Positions 35,617 through 44,753 of a stretch of 64,000 bases of DNA are shown in pieces. A program made the translations under genes and the position numbers. The notes below the pieces were generated by a model. It was not told where the DNA came from. It did not search any database and saw nothing but the letters and a program-made list of their open reading frames with translations. Origin of the DNA: Neorhizobium sp. NCHU2750 (GTDB lineage Bacteria; Pseudomonadota; Alphaproteobacteria; Rhizobiales; Rhizobiaceae); contig NZ_CP030827.1 of the NCBI RefSeq assembly GCF_003597675.1, forward strand, positions 1,612,001 through 1,676,000, read 5' to 3'. Position 1 is the stretch's first letter; every line of letters begins with the position of its first letter.

Positions 35617-35769
35617 ATGGAAATCTACACGGCAATGCGCCACTTCGCCGATAGCTGGGGCCTTCTCGCGATGACCCTGTTCTTTCTCGGCGCCCTGTTC
35701 TTCACGCTTCGGCCCGGCAGCAAGAAGGCCGCCGACCAAGCAGCTCAAATTCCGTTGAAGGATGACTGA
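35617..35769 (+). CDS. fixQ: cbb3-type oxidase small subunit FixQ
   Basis: 50 residues: a short N-terminus, one membrane helix (WGLLAMTLFFLGALFFTLRP) and a polar tail ending PLKDD. GAGGAGG precedes the ATG. The small CcoQ-type subunit stabilises the oxidase complex. It is located between fixO and fixP as expected. Confidence 0.93.
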   Translation: MEIYTAMRHFADSWGLLAMTLFFLGALFFTLRPGSKKAADQAAQIPLKDD

Positions 35770-35770
35770 G

Positions 35771-36634
35771 ATGGCTGACAAACATATCGATGAGCTGAGC
35801 GGCGTCGAGACCACCGGCCATGAATGGGACGGCATCCGCGAACTGAACAATCCGCTGCCACGCTGGTGGCTGTGGACCTTCTATGCCTGCATTATCTGGG
35901 CCTTGGGGTATACTGTCCTCTATCCCGCATGGCCTCTTCTGCATGGGGCGACACCGGGCTTGCTCGGCTATTCGACCCGTGGCGAATACGCAGCCGAAGT
36001 CAATGTGGCCAAGGCCGCCCAGGCAGGCATGCTCGACAGGATCGCGGCGGCAACGCCCGACGAGATCATCGCCGATCCGGAGCTCAACCAGTTCGCCATG
36101 GCGGGCGGTGCGGCCGCCTTCCGCGTCAACTGCACGCCCTGTCATGGCACGGGTGCCGCCGGCGGGCAGGGCTATCCGAACCTCAATGACGACGATTGGC
36201 TGTGGGGCGGCAGTGTCGACGACATCTACCAGACGGTGCAGCACGGCATCCGCGATACGGTCGATCCGGAAACCCGCGTGTCGGAAATGCCGACATTCGG
36301 CGACATCCTCAAACCGGAGGAGATCCGCCAGGTGGTAAGCTATGTCGTCAGCCTCACCGGCAAGCCGCGCGATCCGTCGCTGGTCGAGGCCGGAAAGCAG
36401 GTCTTTGCCGATAACTGTGCGTCCTGCCACGGTGAACAGGCGGAAGGCAATCGCGACATGGGGGCCCCCCGACTATCGGATGCCATCTGGCTGAAGGTCC
36501 ATGGCGAGGATCAGATTGCGGCCCAGATAAAAGCCCCCAAGCACGGCGTCATGCCGGCCTGGGAGGCGCGTCTGGGCGACGTCACGGTGAAGCAGCTGGC
36601 CGTCTATATCCATTCCCTGGGAGGCGGGGAATAG
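35771..36634 (+). CDS. fixP: cbb3-type cytochrome c oxidase subunit III (diheme)
   Basis: 287 residues from the ATG at 35771, one base after the fixQ stop. An N-terminal segment with one membrane helix (WWLWTFYACIIWALGYTVLYPAWPL) is followed by two cytochrome c domains with heme motifs CTPCH and CASCH. Axial methionines are likely in VSEMPTFGDIL and HGVMPAWEARL. It accepts electrons from the bc1 complex side and feeds FixO. Confidence 0.96.
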   Translation: MADKHIDELSGVETTGHEWDGIRELNNPLPRWWLWTFYACIIWALGYTVLYPAWPLLHGATPGLLGYSTRGEYAAEVNVAKAAQAGMLDRIAAATPDEIIADPELNQFAMAGGAAAFRVNCTPCHGTGAAGGQGYPNLNDDDWLWGGSVDDIYQTVQHGIRDTVDPETRVSEMPTFGDILKPEEIRQVVSYVVSLTGKPRDPSLVEAGKQVFADNCASCHGEQAEGNRDMGAPRLSDAIWLKVHGEDQIAAQIKAPKHGVMPAWEARLGDVTVKQLAVYIHSLGGGE

Positions 36635-36648
36635 AACTCCAGACTGCT

Positions 36649-37065
36649 TCAGGCTTCGGCCGGAAGATAGCGGAGTTCTATACCGACCGGGGCGCGAATG
36701 CCCCGGTCATTCGTTATCAAGACGCGGCAGCTCAGAGCTTCCGCAGTCGCGACATGGATCGCATCGACGAGTTTCATGTTGAGATCGGCGTCGAGATGTG
36801 CCGCGCGCCTTATGATGGCATTTGTAATCGGCGCCAACGAAATGAGTGCCCGATCCTCAAGAACAGACAAATAAGCGTCCGGGGTCGCGTGGGACTTATT
36901 TCCTGTCCCGATAAGACACTCCCCGAGCGTCATCTCGCTGATGTGAAAGTTCCGACCCTTGCGGATGTAAGTGTTCAACAGGACATCGACCTTGTCGTGA
37001 AGCGATGCGGCTCCTTCGACATAGTAAATAACGATATTGCTATCCAGATAGACCCTGTCAGTCAT
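36649..37065 (-). CDS. PIN-domain (VapC-like) toxin
   Basis: 138 residues with the PIN ribonuclease signature: MTDRVYLDSNIVIYY (first Asp, D8), the Glu in TLGECLIG and the acidic pair near the C-terminus in LVDAIHVATA and LITNDRGI. Such toxins cleave RNA when the partner antitoxin is degraded. The start overlaps the upstream small gene by eight bases, the usual layout of an antitoxin-toxin operon. It lies head-on to fixP, 14 bases beyond its stop. Target RNA is unknown. Confidence 0.85.
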   Translation of the reverse strand: MTDRVYLDSNIVIYYVEGAASLHDKVDVLLNTYIRKGRNFHISEMTLGECLIGTGNKSHATPDAYLSVLEDRALISLAPITNAIIRRAAHLDADLNMKLVDAIHVATAEALSCRVLITNDRGIRAPVGIELRYLPAEA

Positions 37066-37336
37066 AGGTTCGATCGGCGCGGAACTCACGAACTTGCCGA
37101 TCTATATCTTCCTCTGAGCGATTTGAGCCGAGCGCGTCAACCATCTTGTTGATCCGCTCAAGCGCAGCAAGCCGCTGGGCAATCGTCGGCTCCGCTTGCT
37201 GCTTTGCGGATGGCAGGTGGTCGGCAAGTGTCGCCACCACCACGTCGGAAGGCGATGACCGGCGCTCGATCGACAATCTGTCGACGGCCTGCATCAGTTC
37301 ATCGCTCAGTTCGATTTCCAGCTTGTGCACGCCCAT
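37058..37336 (-). CDS. Antitoxin-like partner of the PIN toxin
   Basis: 92 residues. The N-terminal MGVHKLEIELSDELMQAVDRLS and PSDVVVATLADHLP resemble a ribbon-helix-helix DNA-binding domain. A helical, charged C-terminal half (LAALERINKMVDALGSNRSEEDID) follows and would wrap the toxin. The ATG at 37336 is chosen because the preceding in-frame residues are a low-complexity PRRTAPRRTA run. It is overlapped by the toxin gene and likely autoregulates the pair. Confidence 0.75.
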   Translation of the reverse strand: MGVHKLEIELSDELMQAVDRLSIERRSSPSDVVVATLADHLPSAKQQAEPTIAQRLAALERINKMVDALGSNRSEEDIDRQVREFRADRTYD

Positions 37337-37394
37337 CGCCGTTCTCCGTGGCGCCGTTCTCCGTGGCATGGATCGACGATAGCATCGTCCGGGC

Positions 37395-37808
37395 CTATTC
37401 GCCAGAATGGCCCTCCATCAGTGCTTTCAGCGTCGCAAGATCCCTGGCAATCGCCGCCGCATCCGTTTCGAATGCTTCGTCCTCCACGCCCGGATGCCTG
37501 AGCAGCAGGAACATGACTTCCGCCCCATCGCCGTTCGGCGCGACCCTGAGCGCGTTCTTGAAGCGGGCACCATTCTCCAGTGTCACCGTGTGGTCGATGA
37601 CGCCGAGATCGTTGGCGGGCGCAAAACGCACCCTGATCTCGCCGATCGGCCCGCCATCGCCGATCCAGTCCTCGCCATCCCGTGTCAGCCCGGCGGCAAG
37701 GCCGGCGGCCCATAGCCGCATGTTTTCCGGCCGGCTGGCAAAGGCATGCACCTCGCGCCACGGCCTGTCGATCGTGGCATGGATGATCCGGGCAGGCATC
37801 GTCGTCAT
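37395..37808 (-). CDS. SRPBCC-fold (START-like) protein
   Basis: 137 residues. The start PARIIHATIDRPWREVHAFASRPENMRLWAAGL and the following strands (RVRFAPANDLGVIDHTVTLENG) fit the START/SRPBCC helix-grip fold used for binding hydrophobic ligands. GAGGAGA lies six bases before the ATG at 37808. No ligand can be predicted. It stands between the toxin-antitoxin pair and fixG, opposite in direction to the fix genes. Confidence 0.8.
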   Translation of the reverse strand: MTTMPARIIHATIDRPWREVHAFASRPENMRLWAAGLAAGLTRDGEDWIGDGGPIGEIRVRFAPANDLGVIDHTVTLENGARFKNALRVAPNGDGAEVMFLLLRHPGVEDEAFETDAAAIARDLATLKALMEGHSGE

Positions 37809-37881
37809 GACAGTCTCCTCGTTATATCTGTGCGCATCCGGCGCATTTGACACAGGCCTCCGCGGCGGTCCGCCACAGCGC

Positions 37882-37895
37882 TTGACTTAAGTCAA
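37882..37895. promoter_or_regulatory. FNR/FixK box upstream of fixG
   Basis: TTGACTTAAGTCAA is a perfect 14-base palindrome matching the FNR core TTGA-N6-TCAA. It ends 51 bases before the preferred fixG start, a position suited to activation of that promoter. Confidence 0.85.
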
Positions 37896-37946
37896 GGAAG
37901 ATTGGCTCGCCGGATGGGACAAGGCATCGGGCGAGGGAATGTTCCG

Positions 37947-39533
37947 ATGAGACTCTATACCGCCGAAAGTGCTGCACCGGGGGGCGCGGCTGTCGAACGT
38001 ATCGATGTGAAGGCGGTTCATTCGCCGGGCGAGGGCGGCCGGCCGCTCTACGAGAAGCGCCGGAAGATCTTTCCCAAGCGGGCCGAGGGGCGTTTCCGCA
38101 CTCTCAAATGGCTGATCATGCTGGTCACCCTCGGCGTCTACTACCTGACGCCCTGGATCCGCTGGGACCGTGGGCCGTTCGCGCCGGATCAGGCCGTGCT
38201 GATCGACCTTGCAGGCCGGCGCTTCTATTTCTTCTTCATCGAGATCTGGCCGCAGGAATTCTTCTTCGTCGCCGGCCTGCTCGTCATGGCGGGCTTCGGC
38301 CTGTTCCTGCTCACCTCCGCCGTCGGTCGGGCATGGTGCGGCTACACCTGTCCCCAGACGGTGTGGGTCGACCTGTTCCTGGCCGTCGAGCGTTTCGTCG
38401 AAGGCGATCGCAACGCCCGCATGAAGCTCGATGCGGCCCCCTGGACCTTCGACAAGATCACCAGGCGGGTGGTCAAGCATGCCGTCTGGATCGCAATTGC
38501 TGTTGCGACCGGCGGCGCCTGGATCTTCTATTTTGCCGATGCGCCATCGCTGGCCTTCGACTTCGTCACCGGTCAGGCCGCCTATGTCGCTTATTCCACC
38601 GTCGCCGTCCTGACCGCCACGACATACGTTTTGGGCGGTCTGATGCGCGAGCAGGTCTGCATCTACATGTGCCCCTGGCCTCGCATTCAAGGAGCCATGC
38701 TCGATGAGCATTCGCTGGTGGTCACCTATAACGACTGGCGCGGCGAACCCCGCAGCCGCCATGCCAAAAAGGCCGCCGCGGCCGGTCAGCCGGTCGGAGA
38801 TTGTGTCGATTGCAATGCCTGCGTCGCCGTCTGTCCCATGGGCATCGACATCAGGGACGGCCAGCAGATGGCCTGTATCACGTGCGCGCTCTGTATCGAC
38901 GCCTGTGACGCGGTCATGGGCAAGACGGGCAGGGAACGCGGATTGATCGCCTATGCGACGCTGGATGAATACGAGGCCAATATGGCGCTCGCCACCGCCG
39001 GTGGCACAATGCCGATCGATCCCGTCAGGGTGCGCAGGCCGGAAGGCGGATTTACCGATGGCGTGCGGCACTTCGACTGGAAGATCCTGCTTCGTCCCCG
39101 CACGCTGCTCTATATGGGCGTCTGGACGGCGGTCGGCATCGGCCTCGTCGCGGCGCTTCTCGGCCGCGACCGGCTGGAAATCAACGTCCTGCATGACCGC
39201 AATCCGCAATTTGTCATGGAGAGCGACGGCTCGATCCGCAACGGCTATACGATTCGCCTGCTCAACATGATCCCCGAGCCGCGCACCATCATGCTCTCCC
39301 TCGATGGCATGCCGGAAGCGACGATGAAGATCATCGGTATCAGCGATGTCCCCGGCCGGATCTTCGCGATCGAGGTCCAGCCGGACCGGGCGACCGCACT
39401 GAAGGTCTACGTCACTTTGCCGCCGGATGCAGCCAAAGGCGAGACGGCCTTCCGCTTCCTCGCCGAGGACCGCGCCAGCCACGAAAGCAATAGCTATTCC
39501 GCCAATTTCTTTGCCCCGGGAGACAATCGATGA
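37947..39533 (+). CDS. fixG: Cytochrome oxidase accessory protein FixG (CcoG)
   Basis: 528 residues from the ATG at 37947, with GAGGGA eight bases upstream and an FNR box at the proper distance; an earlier ATG at 37902 would be too near the box. It has several membrane helices and two 4Fe-4S binding runs (CVDCNACVAVCP and CITCALCIDACD). CcoG reduces copper for delivery to the cbb3 oxidase. The C-terminal periplasmic domain is immunoglobulin-like. Stop and next start overlap by four bases. Confidence 0.95.
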   Translation: MRLYTAESAAPGGAAVERIDVKAVHSPGEGGRPLYEKRRKIFPKRAEGRFRTLKWLIMLVTLGVYYLTPWIRWDRGPFAPDQAVLIDLAGRRFYFFFIEIWPQEFFFVAGLLVMAGFGLFLLTSAVGRAWCGYTCPQTVWVDLFLAVERFVEGDRNARMKLDAAPWTFDKITRRVVKHAVWIAIAVATGGAWIFYFADAPSLAFDFVTGQAAYVAYSTVAVLTATTYVLGGLMREQVCIYMCPWPRIQGAMLDEHSLVVTYNDWRGEPRSRHAKKAAAAGQPVGDCVDCNACVAVCPMGIDIRDGQQMACITCALCIDACDAVMGKTGRERGLIAYATLDEYEANMALATAGGTMPIDPVRVRRPEGGFTDGVRHFDWKILLRPRTLLYMGVWTAVGIGLVAALLGRDRLEINVLHDRNPQFVMESDGSIRNGYTIRLLNMIPEPRTIMLSLDGMPEATMKIIGISDVPGRIFAIEVQPDRATALKVYVTLPPDAAKGETAFRFLAEDRASHESNSYSANFFAPGDNR

Positions 39534-40027
39534 ACACCGCGACGGAAAAGAACTTCGTCTTTACCGGCTGGCACATGGCGGGCGTGATGGTGCTGTTCTT
39601 CGGCACCGTCATCACCGTGAATTTCTACATGGCCTACAATGCCGTATCGAGCTGGAGCGGCCTCGTCGTCGACGATACCTATGTCGCCAGTCAGCAGTTC
39701 AACGGCAAGGTCGCTCAAGCCAAGGCACTGGCTGCGACCGGCATCAACGGCAAGCTGACCCTGTCGCTCGACAGCATACGTTATGAGGTGCTGGGCGCCG
39801 ACGGCAAGCCGGTAAACGCCGATCATCTGGTGCTGAACTTCAAGCGGCCGGTAGGCGAACATCAGGATTTCTCGGTCGACCTGTCGCCGCAGGGCGAGGG
39901 TGTCTTCACCGTCGCGCACCAGGTCCTTCCCGGCCACTGGATCGTCGAGGCCATCGCCGAGCGCGATGGCAAGCGCATCCTGCATCACGCCGAGCGCTAT
40001 TCGCTGCACGGAGCACCTCTGAAATGA
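39530..40027 (+). CDS. fixH: Oxidase assembly protein FixH (CcoH)
   Basis: 165 residues: one N-terminal membrane helix (WHMAGVMVLFFGTVITVNFYM) followed by the periplasmic FixH domain (SWSGLVVDDTYVASQQFN, GHWIVEA). It is needed for assembly of the cbb3 complex. It overlaps fixG and fixI by ATGA at each end, so the unit is translationally coupled. Confidence 0.94.
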   Translation: MNTATEKNFVFTGWHMAGVMVLFFGTVITVNFYMAYNAVSSWSGLVVDDTYVASQQFNGKVAQAKALAATGINGKLTLSLDSIRYEVLGADGKPVNADHLVLNFKRPVGEHQDFSVDLSPQGEGVFTVAHQVLPGHWIVEAIAERDGKRILHHAERYSLHGAPLK

Positions 40028-42303
40028 CCTGCTGCGCGCCGGGATCCGAAGGCCAGGTAGTCGGTTCCGCACCGTCTTCGGAGGAACTGATGCTCGCCAG
40101 CCGCGATCTGGGCGAGGGCAGGCGGCAGATCGACCTGAGCGTTCCCGGCGTCCACTGCGGCGCCTGCATTACGTCCATCGAGAAGGCGCTGAAATCCCTG
40201 GGCTCGGTGGATAGGGCGCGGGTCAACCTTTCCACCCGGCGCGTCTCGATCGTCTGGCGCCAGGTCGTGGACCAGATCCTCGTCGATCCGGCCGAATTCA
40301 TCGATGCGATTGCCGAGGCCACCGGCTACGAGGCCTATCTCTTCGACATGTCTCTTGATGACGGCGACAGGCTGCAGCGGGAACTGGTGCGGGCCGTGGC
40401 CGTTTGCGGATTTGCCGCGGCCAATATCATGCTCCTCTCGGTCTCGGTCTGGTCGGGCGCCGATGCCGCCACACGCGACATGTTCCACTGGATCTCCGCC
40501 CTCATCGCCGCCCCGGCGCTGATCTATGGCGGCCGCTTCTTCTACGTATCCGCCTGGAGCGTGCTCAAACGCGGCCGCACCAATATGGATGTGCCGATCG
40601 CGCTGGCCATCACGCTCTCCTATGCGGTGTCGCTGTGGGAGACGATGCATCACGGCGAACACGCCTGGTTCGACGCCACCGTGTCGCTCCTGTTCTTCCT
40701 GCTGATCGGCCGAACGCTCGATCATATCATGCGCGACCGGGCGAGGGCGGCGATCAGCGGCCTTGCCCGCCTCTCGCCACGCGGTGCGATGGTCGTGGCG
40801 GCCGATGGCAGCCGCGAATACCGCCCGGTCGAGGACGTGCGGCCCGGCGACCGGGTGGCGGTGGCGCTCGGCGAGCGCATTCCCGTCGATGGCGTGGTGG
40901 AGATCGGCGCAAGCGATCTCGACGTCTCGATCGTGACCGGCGAAAGCCTGCCGCAGGCGGTGGTCGTGGGCGACGCTGTCCATGCCGGCACGCTCAATCT
41001 CACCGGGCCGCTCGTCATTCTGGTCAGGGCTGCGGCAAAGGACAGTTTTCTTGCCGAAGTGATTGCGCTGATGGAAGTGGCCGAAGGCGCCAAGGCCGGT
41101 TACCGCCGGCTGGCCGACCGCGCCGCCCAGTATTATTCGCCGGCTGTCCACCTTCTGGCGCTGACGGCTTTCTTTTCCTGGGGCTTTGCCGGGGGCGACT
41201 GGAAGCGGGCCATGCTGATCGCCATTTCGGTGCTGATCATCACTTGTCCCTGCGCGCTCGGCCTTGCCGTACCGGTCGTCCAGGTCGTCGCCGCCGGCCG
41301 CCTGTTTAAAAACGGCATCATGGTCAAGGACGGCTCGGCGATGGAAAGGCTGGCGCAGGCAGACAGCGTACTCTTCGACAAGACTGGCACACTGACGCTC
41401 GGCCGTCCGCGGATCGTCAACGGCGCAGATATCCCGAGCCCGGTTCTGGGGCTTGCCGCGGGCCTTGCCGCTTTTTCCCGCCATCCGCTGTCGCGGGCGA
41501 TCTGCTGGGTCGCATCCGGTCCTTTCCCGGTCTTCGACGACGTGGTCGAAATTCCCGGAAGCGGGCTGGAGGGCCGGCGCCCGGATGGAATGTACCGGCT
41601 CGGCAACCGCCGCTTCGCCTGTGGCGACGAAAATTCGCCAGGTGACGCCGATCTCGAAGTCGTTCTCGCCCGTGACGGGCACGAAATCGTCCGCATCCGT
41701 TTCGAGGATGCTCTGCGCCGCGATGCCGTCGCCACAATCGCTGCGCTCCAAAACGATGGCATGGCGCTCGGCCTCGTTTCGGGCGATCGGCCCGGACCGG
41801 TAAAGGCGCTTGCGACGGATCTCGGCATCGCAGCCTGGCAGGCGGCCACATCGCCGAAGGGCAAGGCCGATTATTGCGCCTCCCTTTTCGCGGCCGGTCA
41901 CCGGGTGCTGATGGTCGGCGATGGCATCAACGACGCGCCGGCGCTGGCCGCCGCCCATGTCTCCATGGCGCCCGCCACGGCCGCCGATATCGGCCGTCAG
42001 GCCGCCGATTTCGTCTTCATGCACGAAAGCCTCAGGGCGGTAACCCTCGCCATCGAGGTGTCGCGCCGCGCCGGCCGGCTGATCCGTCAGAATTTTGCGC
42101 TGGCGATCGGCTACAATGTCATCGCGGTGCCGATCGCGCTTTGCGGCTACGCGACGCCGCTTATTGCCGCAGTCGCCATGTCGACCTCGTCGATCATCGT
42201 CGTCGTCAATGCGCTGAGATTGAACCGGCAGCGGGCTGAGCCTCTCATGTCGGATGCCGCGACCATCCTGCCCGATCCGGCAAAACAGGTCCGCGCCGCA
42301 TGA
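40024..42303 (+). CDS. fixI: Copper-transporting P-type ATPase FixI (CcoI)
   Basis: 759 residues. It moves copper across the inner membrane for cbb3 oxidase assembly. An N-terminal heavy-metal domain has VHCGAC (C45, C48). The actuator TGES motif is in IVTGESLP. The membrane metal site is C408-P409-C410, and the phosphorylated aspartate is D452 in DKTGTLT. GDGINDAPAL marks the hinge. The extreme N-terminus MTCC may also bind metal. It lies between fixH and fixS with four-base overlaps. Confidence 0.96.
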   Translation: MTCCAPGSEGQVVGSAPSSEELMLASRDLGEGRRQIDLSVPGVHCGACITSIEKALKSLGSVDRARVNLSTRRVSIVWRQVVDQILVDPAEFIDAIAEATGYEAYLFDMSLDDGDRLQRELVRAVAVCGFAAANIMLLSVSVWSGADAATRDMFHWISALIAAPALIYGGRFFYVSAWSVLKRGRTNMDVPIALAITLSYAVSLWETMHHGEHAWFDATVSLLFFLLIGRTLDHIMRDRARAAISGLARLSPRGAMVVAADGSREYRPVEDVRPGDRVAVALGERIPVDGVVEIGASDLDVSIVTGESLPQAVVVGDAVHAGTLNLTGPLVILVRAAAKDSFLAEVIALMEVAEGAKAGYRRLADRAAQYYSPAVHLLALTAFFSWGFAGGDWKRAMLIAISVLIITCPCALGLAVPVVQVVAAGRLFKNGIMVKDGSAMERLAQADSVLFDKTGTLTLGRPRIVNGADIPSPVLGLAAGLAAFSRHPLSRAICWVASGPFPVFDDVVEIPGSGLEGRRPDGMYRLGNRRFACGDENSPGDADLEVVLARDGHEIVRIRFEDALRRDAVATIAALQNDGMALGLVSGDRPGPVKALATDLGIAAWQAATSPKGKADYCASLFAAGHRVLMVGDGINDAPALAAAHVSMAPATAADIGRQAADFVFMHESLRAVTLAIEVSRRAGRLIRQNFALAIGYNVIAVPIALCGYATPLIAAVAMSTSSIIVVVNALRLNRQRAEPLMSDAATILPDPAKQVRAA

Positions 42304-42452
42304 ATATGCTCATTTACCTCATTCCGGTCGCTCTTTTCCTCGGCGGGCTCGGGCTCGGCGCCTTTCTCTGGTCGCTGAAGAACGGCCAGTACGACGATCT
42401 CGATGGCGCCGCCTGGCGCATCATGGATGACGGCGACGATCGTCCCGGCTGA
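42300..42452 (+). CDS. fixS: Oxidase maturation protein FixS (CcoS)
   Basis: 50 residues: MNMLIYLIPVALFLGGLGLGAFLWSL forms one membrane helix, followed by a short acidic tail (KNGQYDDLDGAAWRIM) typical of CcoS. It is required for cofactor insertion into the cbb3 oxidase. It overlaps fixI by ATGA. Confidence 0.94.
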   Translation: MNMLIYLIPVALFLGGLGLGAFLWSLKNGQYDDLDGAAWRIMDDGDDRPG

Positions 42453-42560
42453 GGACATATTGTCGCCTGCACGGAATGTGACGAATTCACGCGCCGGCTC
42501 CCTTGCTCCTTGGCCCTGCGGATGCCAAAAGAAGGCGCAACAAAATCGGAGGTTACCCCC

Positions 42561-43994
42561 GTGGAACAGGCAGAAATTGGCCTCATCGGTCTTGGCGTCA
42601 TGGGCGCCAACCTTTCCCTCAATATCGCCGAAAAGGGCAACAAGATCGCGGTTTTCAACCGCACGCCCGAGGTGACCAAGAAATTTTACGCGGATGCCGG
42701 CGAACTCAAGGGCCAGATCATTCCCTGCGAGACGCTGGATGAATTCGTCAAGGCCATTCGCCCCCCCCGTCCGATCATCATCATGATCAAGGCCGGCGAT
42801 CCGGTCGATCAGCAGATGGAGCTTCTGAAGCCCTATCTGTCGTCCGGCGACATCATGATCGATGCCGGCAACGCCAATTTCCGCGATACGATGCGTCGTT
42901 TCGAAAGCCTCGAAAACAGCGACCTGACCTTCATCGGCATGGGCGTGTCCGGTGGTGAGGAAGGCGCACGCCACGGACCGTCGATCATGGTCGGCGGCAC
43001 CGAGGAAAGCTGGAAGCGTGTCGAGAAGGTTCTGACCTCGATCTCGGCAAAGTTCAACGGCGAGGCCTGCGTCGACTGGCTCGGCCCGAACGGCGCCGGT
43101 CACTTCGTCAAGACCATCCATAACGGCATCGAATATGCCGACATGCAGATGATCGCCGAAATCTACGGCATCCTGCGCGATGGCCTCGGCATGAGCGCCT
43201 CGGAAATCGGCGGCGTCTTCGGCCGCTGGAACGAGGGCCGCCTCAATTCCTATCTGATCGAGATTTCGGAAAAGGTGCTGAAGGCCAACGACCCGATCTC
43301 CGGCAAGCCGATGGTCGACATGATCGTTGACAGTGCCGGCCAGAAGGGCACCGGCAAATGGTCGGTCATCGAGGCCCAGAACATGGGCGTCGCCGCAACC
43401 GCGATCGAGGCTGCCGTCGCCGGCCGTGTCCTGTCGTCGCTGAAACCCGAGCGTGAAGCCGCCGAAAAGATCCTCGGCAAGCCTGCTCTCGTCGACAAGC
43501 CCAAGGATGGCATGGCCTTCCTCGCCGATCTCGAACTGGCGCTGCTCGCCGCCAAGATCGGTGCCTATGCGCAGGGCTTCGCGGTCATGGCCGCCGCCTC
43601 GAAGGAATATGACTGGAACCTGCCGATGCCGACGATCGCCAAGATCTGGCGTGCCGGCTGCATCATCCGCTCCGGCTTCCTCGATGAGATCACCTCGGCC
43701 TTCAGCAAGGACCCGAATGTGGCAAACCTCATCGTCACCCCGGCCTTCGCCCAGATGGTCAAGGAAACCGACGGCGCACTGCGTCGCATCGTGTCCTACG
43801 CTGCGCTGAACGGCCTGCCGGCTCCGGCACTGACCTCGGCGCTCACCTATTTCGACGCCTATCGTCGAGGCAGGGGCACGGCCAACCTCATCCAGGCCCA
43901 GCGCGACTTCTTCGGCGCCCACGGCTTCAACCGCCTCGACGGCCTCGACAAGCACCACGGCCCCTGGGGCAGCGGTCTCGCCGATTTCGCCTGA
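42561..43994 (+). CDS. gnd: 6-phosphogluconate dehydrogenase, decarboxylating
   Basis: 477 residues from the GTG at 42561, which has GGAGG at a normal distance. It converts 6-phosphogluconate to ribulose 5-phosphate with NADP reduction. The N-terminal Rossmann turn GLIGLGVMGANLSLNIAEKG carries the dinucleotide. The catalytic segment is GPNGAGHFVKTIHNGIEYADMQMIAE, and KGTGKWS is also conserved. Length fits the long bacterial form. A strong terminator follows. Confidence 0.95.
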   Translation: MEQAEIGLIGLGVMGANLSLNIAEKGNKIAVFNRTPEVTKKFYADAGELKGQIIPCETLDEFVKAIRPPRPIIIMIKAGDPVDQQMELLKPYLSSGDIMIDAGNANFRDTMRRFESLENSDLTFIGMGVSGGEEGARHGPSIMVGGTEESWKRVEKVLTSISAKFNGEACVDWLGPNGAGHFVKTIHNGIEYADMQMIAEIYGILRDGLGMSASEIGGVFGRWNEGRLNSYLIEISEKVLKANDPISGKPMVDMIVDSAGQKGTGKWSVIEAQNMGVAATAIEAAVAGRVLSSLKPEREAAEKILGKPALVDKPKDGMAFLADLELALLAAKIGAYAQGFAVMAAASKEYDWNLPMPTIAKIWRAGCIIRSGFLDEITSAFSKDPNVANLIVTPAFAQMVKETDGALRRIVSYAALNGLPAPALTSALTYFDAYRRGRGTANLIQAQRDFFGAHGFNRLDGLDKHHGPWGSGLADFA

Positions 43995-44013
43995 TCAAAG
44001 CTGATAAACGACA

Positions 44014-44046
44014 TGAAAAAGCCCGGCCAAGCGCCGGGCTTTTTTC
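44014..44046 (+). terminator. Intrinsic terminator after gnd
   Basis: AAAAAGCCCGG (44016-44026) pairs with CCGGGCTTTTT beginning at 44034, ending in a run of six T. It lies about 20 bases after the gnd stop codon. This is the clearest rho-independent terminator in the window. Confidence 0.93.
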
Positions 44047-44131
44047 GTAGATGCGCTCGTCGAAGCCGCTCGCTATGGCGACGCGGATAGCCCGTTACCG
44101 TCTCCAGAGCCGGCTTATCGGTCGGAATATC

Positions 44132-44551
44132 TCAGTCCCTGACCGTGACGTTGATCCATCGCCCGGACGATCCCCGGCCATAGATCTCGACATCGATCCA
44201 CACATCTCCGCGGATGATCATCCGGGCGGCTTCGCCGGTCATGTTTCCGTTCCTGAGCATGATCTCGAGTGCCTGGCGATTGTTTGCGTCGGCAAAGAAC
44301 GTGTCCGGCTCGTCGTCCCTGTCCCGGATGCCGTAGAGATAGAAATTGGCCCGGTCCTGGCGAATGATCTGCCATGGCTGGGTCAGACGCACGCCCTTCG
44401 AATTGAACAGGTCGTCATGGCCGATATAGGCTCGGTAGCTGTCGATCAGCCTGTCCGAATGTTCGACTGTGACGCTGGACTGTGCCCATGCCGAGGCCAC
44501 GGATACGGCAAGAATGCCGCCAGCCAGAACGGATAGAAATTTGCCACGCAT
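44132..44551 (-). CDS. Secreted hypothetical protein
   Basis: 139 residues from the ATG at 44551. MRGKFLSVLAGGILAVSVASAWA is a clear signal peptide. The mature part is about 115 residues with SYRAYIGHDDLFNSKG, NFYLYGIRDRDDEPDTFF and DVWIDVEIYG. It contains no cysteine and no membrane segment, so it is probably a soluble periplasmic protein. I do not recognise a family. It stands alone between gnd and the LacI gene. Confidence 0.7.
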   Translation of the reverse strand: MRGKFLSVLAGGILAVSVASAWAQSSVTVEHSDRLIDSYRAYIGHDDLFNSKGVRLTQPWQIIRQDRANFYLYGIRDRDDEPDTFFADANNRQALEIMLRNGNMTGEAARMIIRGDVWIDVEIYGRGSSGRWINVTVRD

Positions 44552-44753
44552 CGGTGAATTTGCCCCCAAATCCTCTGCCGTCCAAGCCTATAGATTGTTC
44601 TCCGGGAATGTAAATGCGGATGCAGGTTTTGGTTGAATAATCAGTGCTGCAGTTGTCGCGACGGGATGGTTTGGGTGCGGGCTAGCGGTTGCCCCGGCCT
44701 CTGAGGCGCGCCGCAAGACCGTCGCTCTCTTCACGGATTCCTGACCCTTCGAT

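Noticed and set aside
39997..42024. Long minus-strand open frame over fixI
   Set aside because: Antisense shadow of a P-type ATPase gene with a complete set of motifs on the plus strand.
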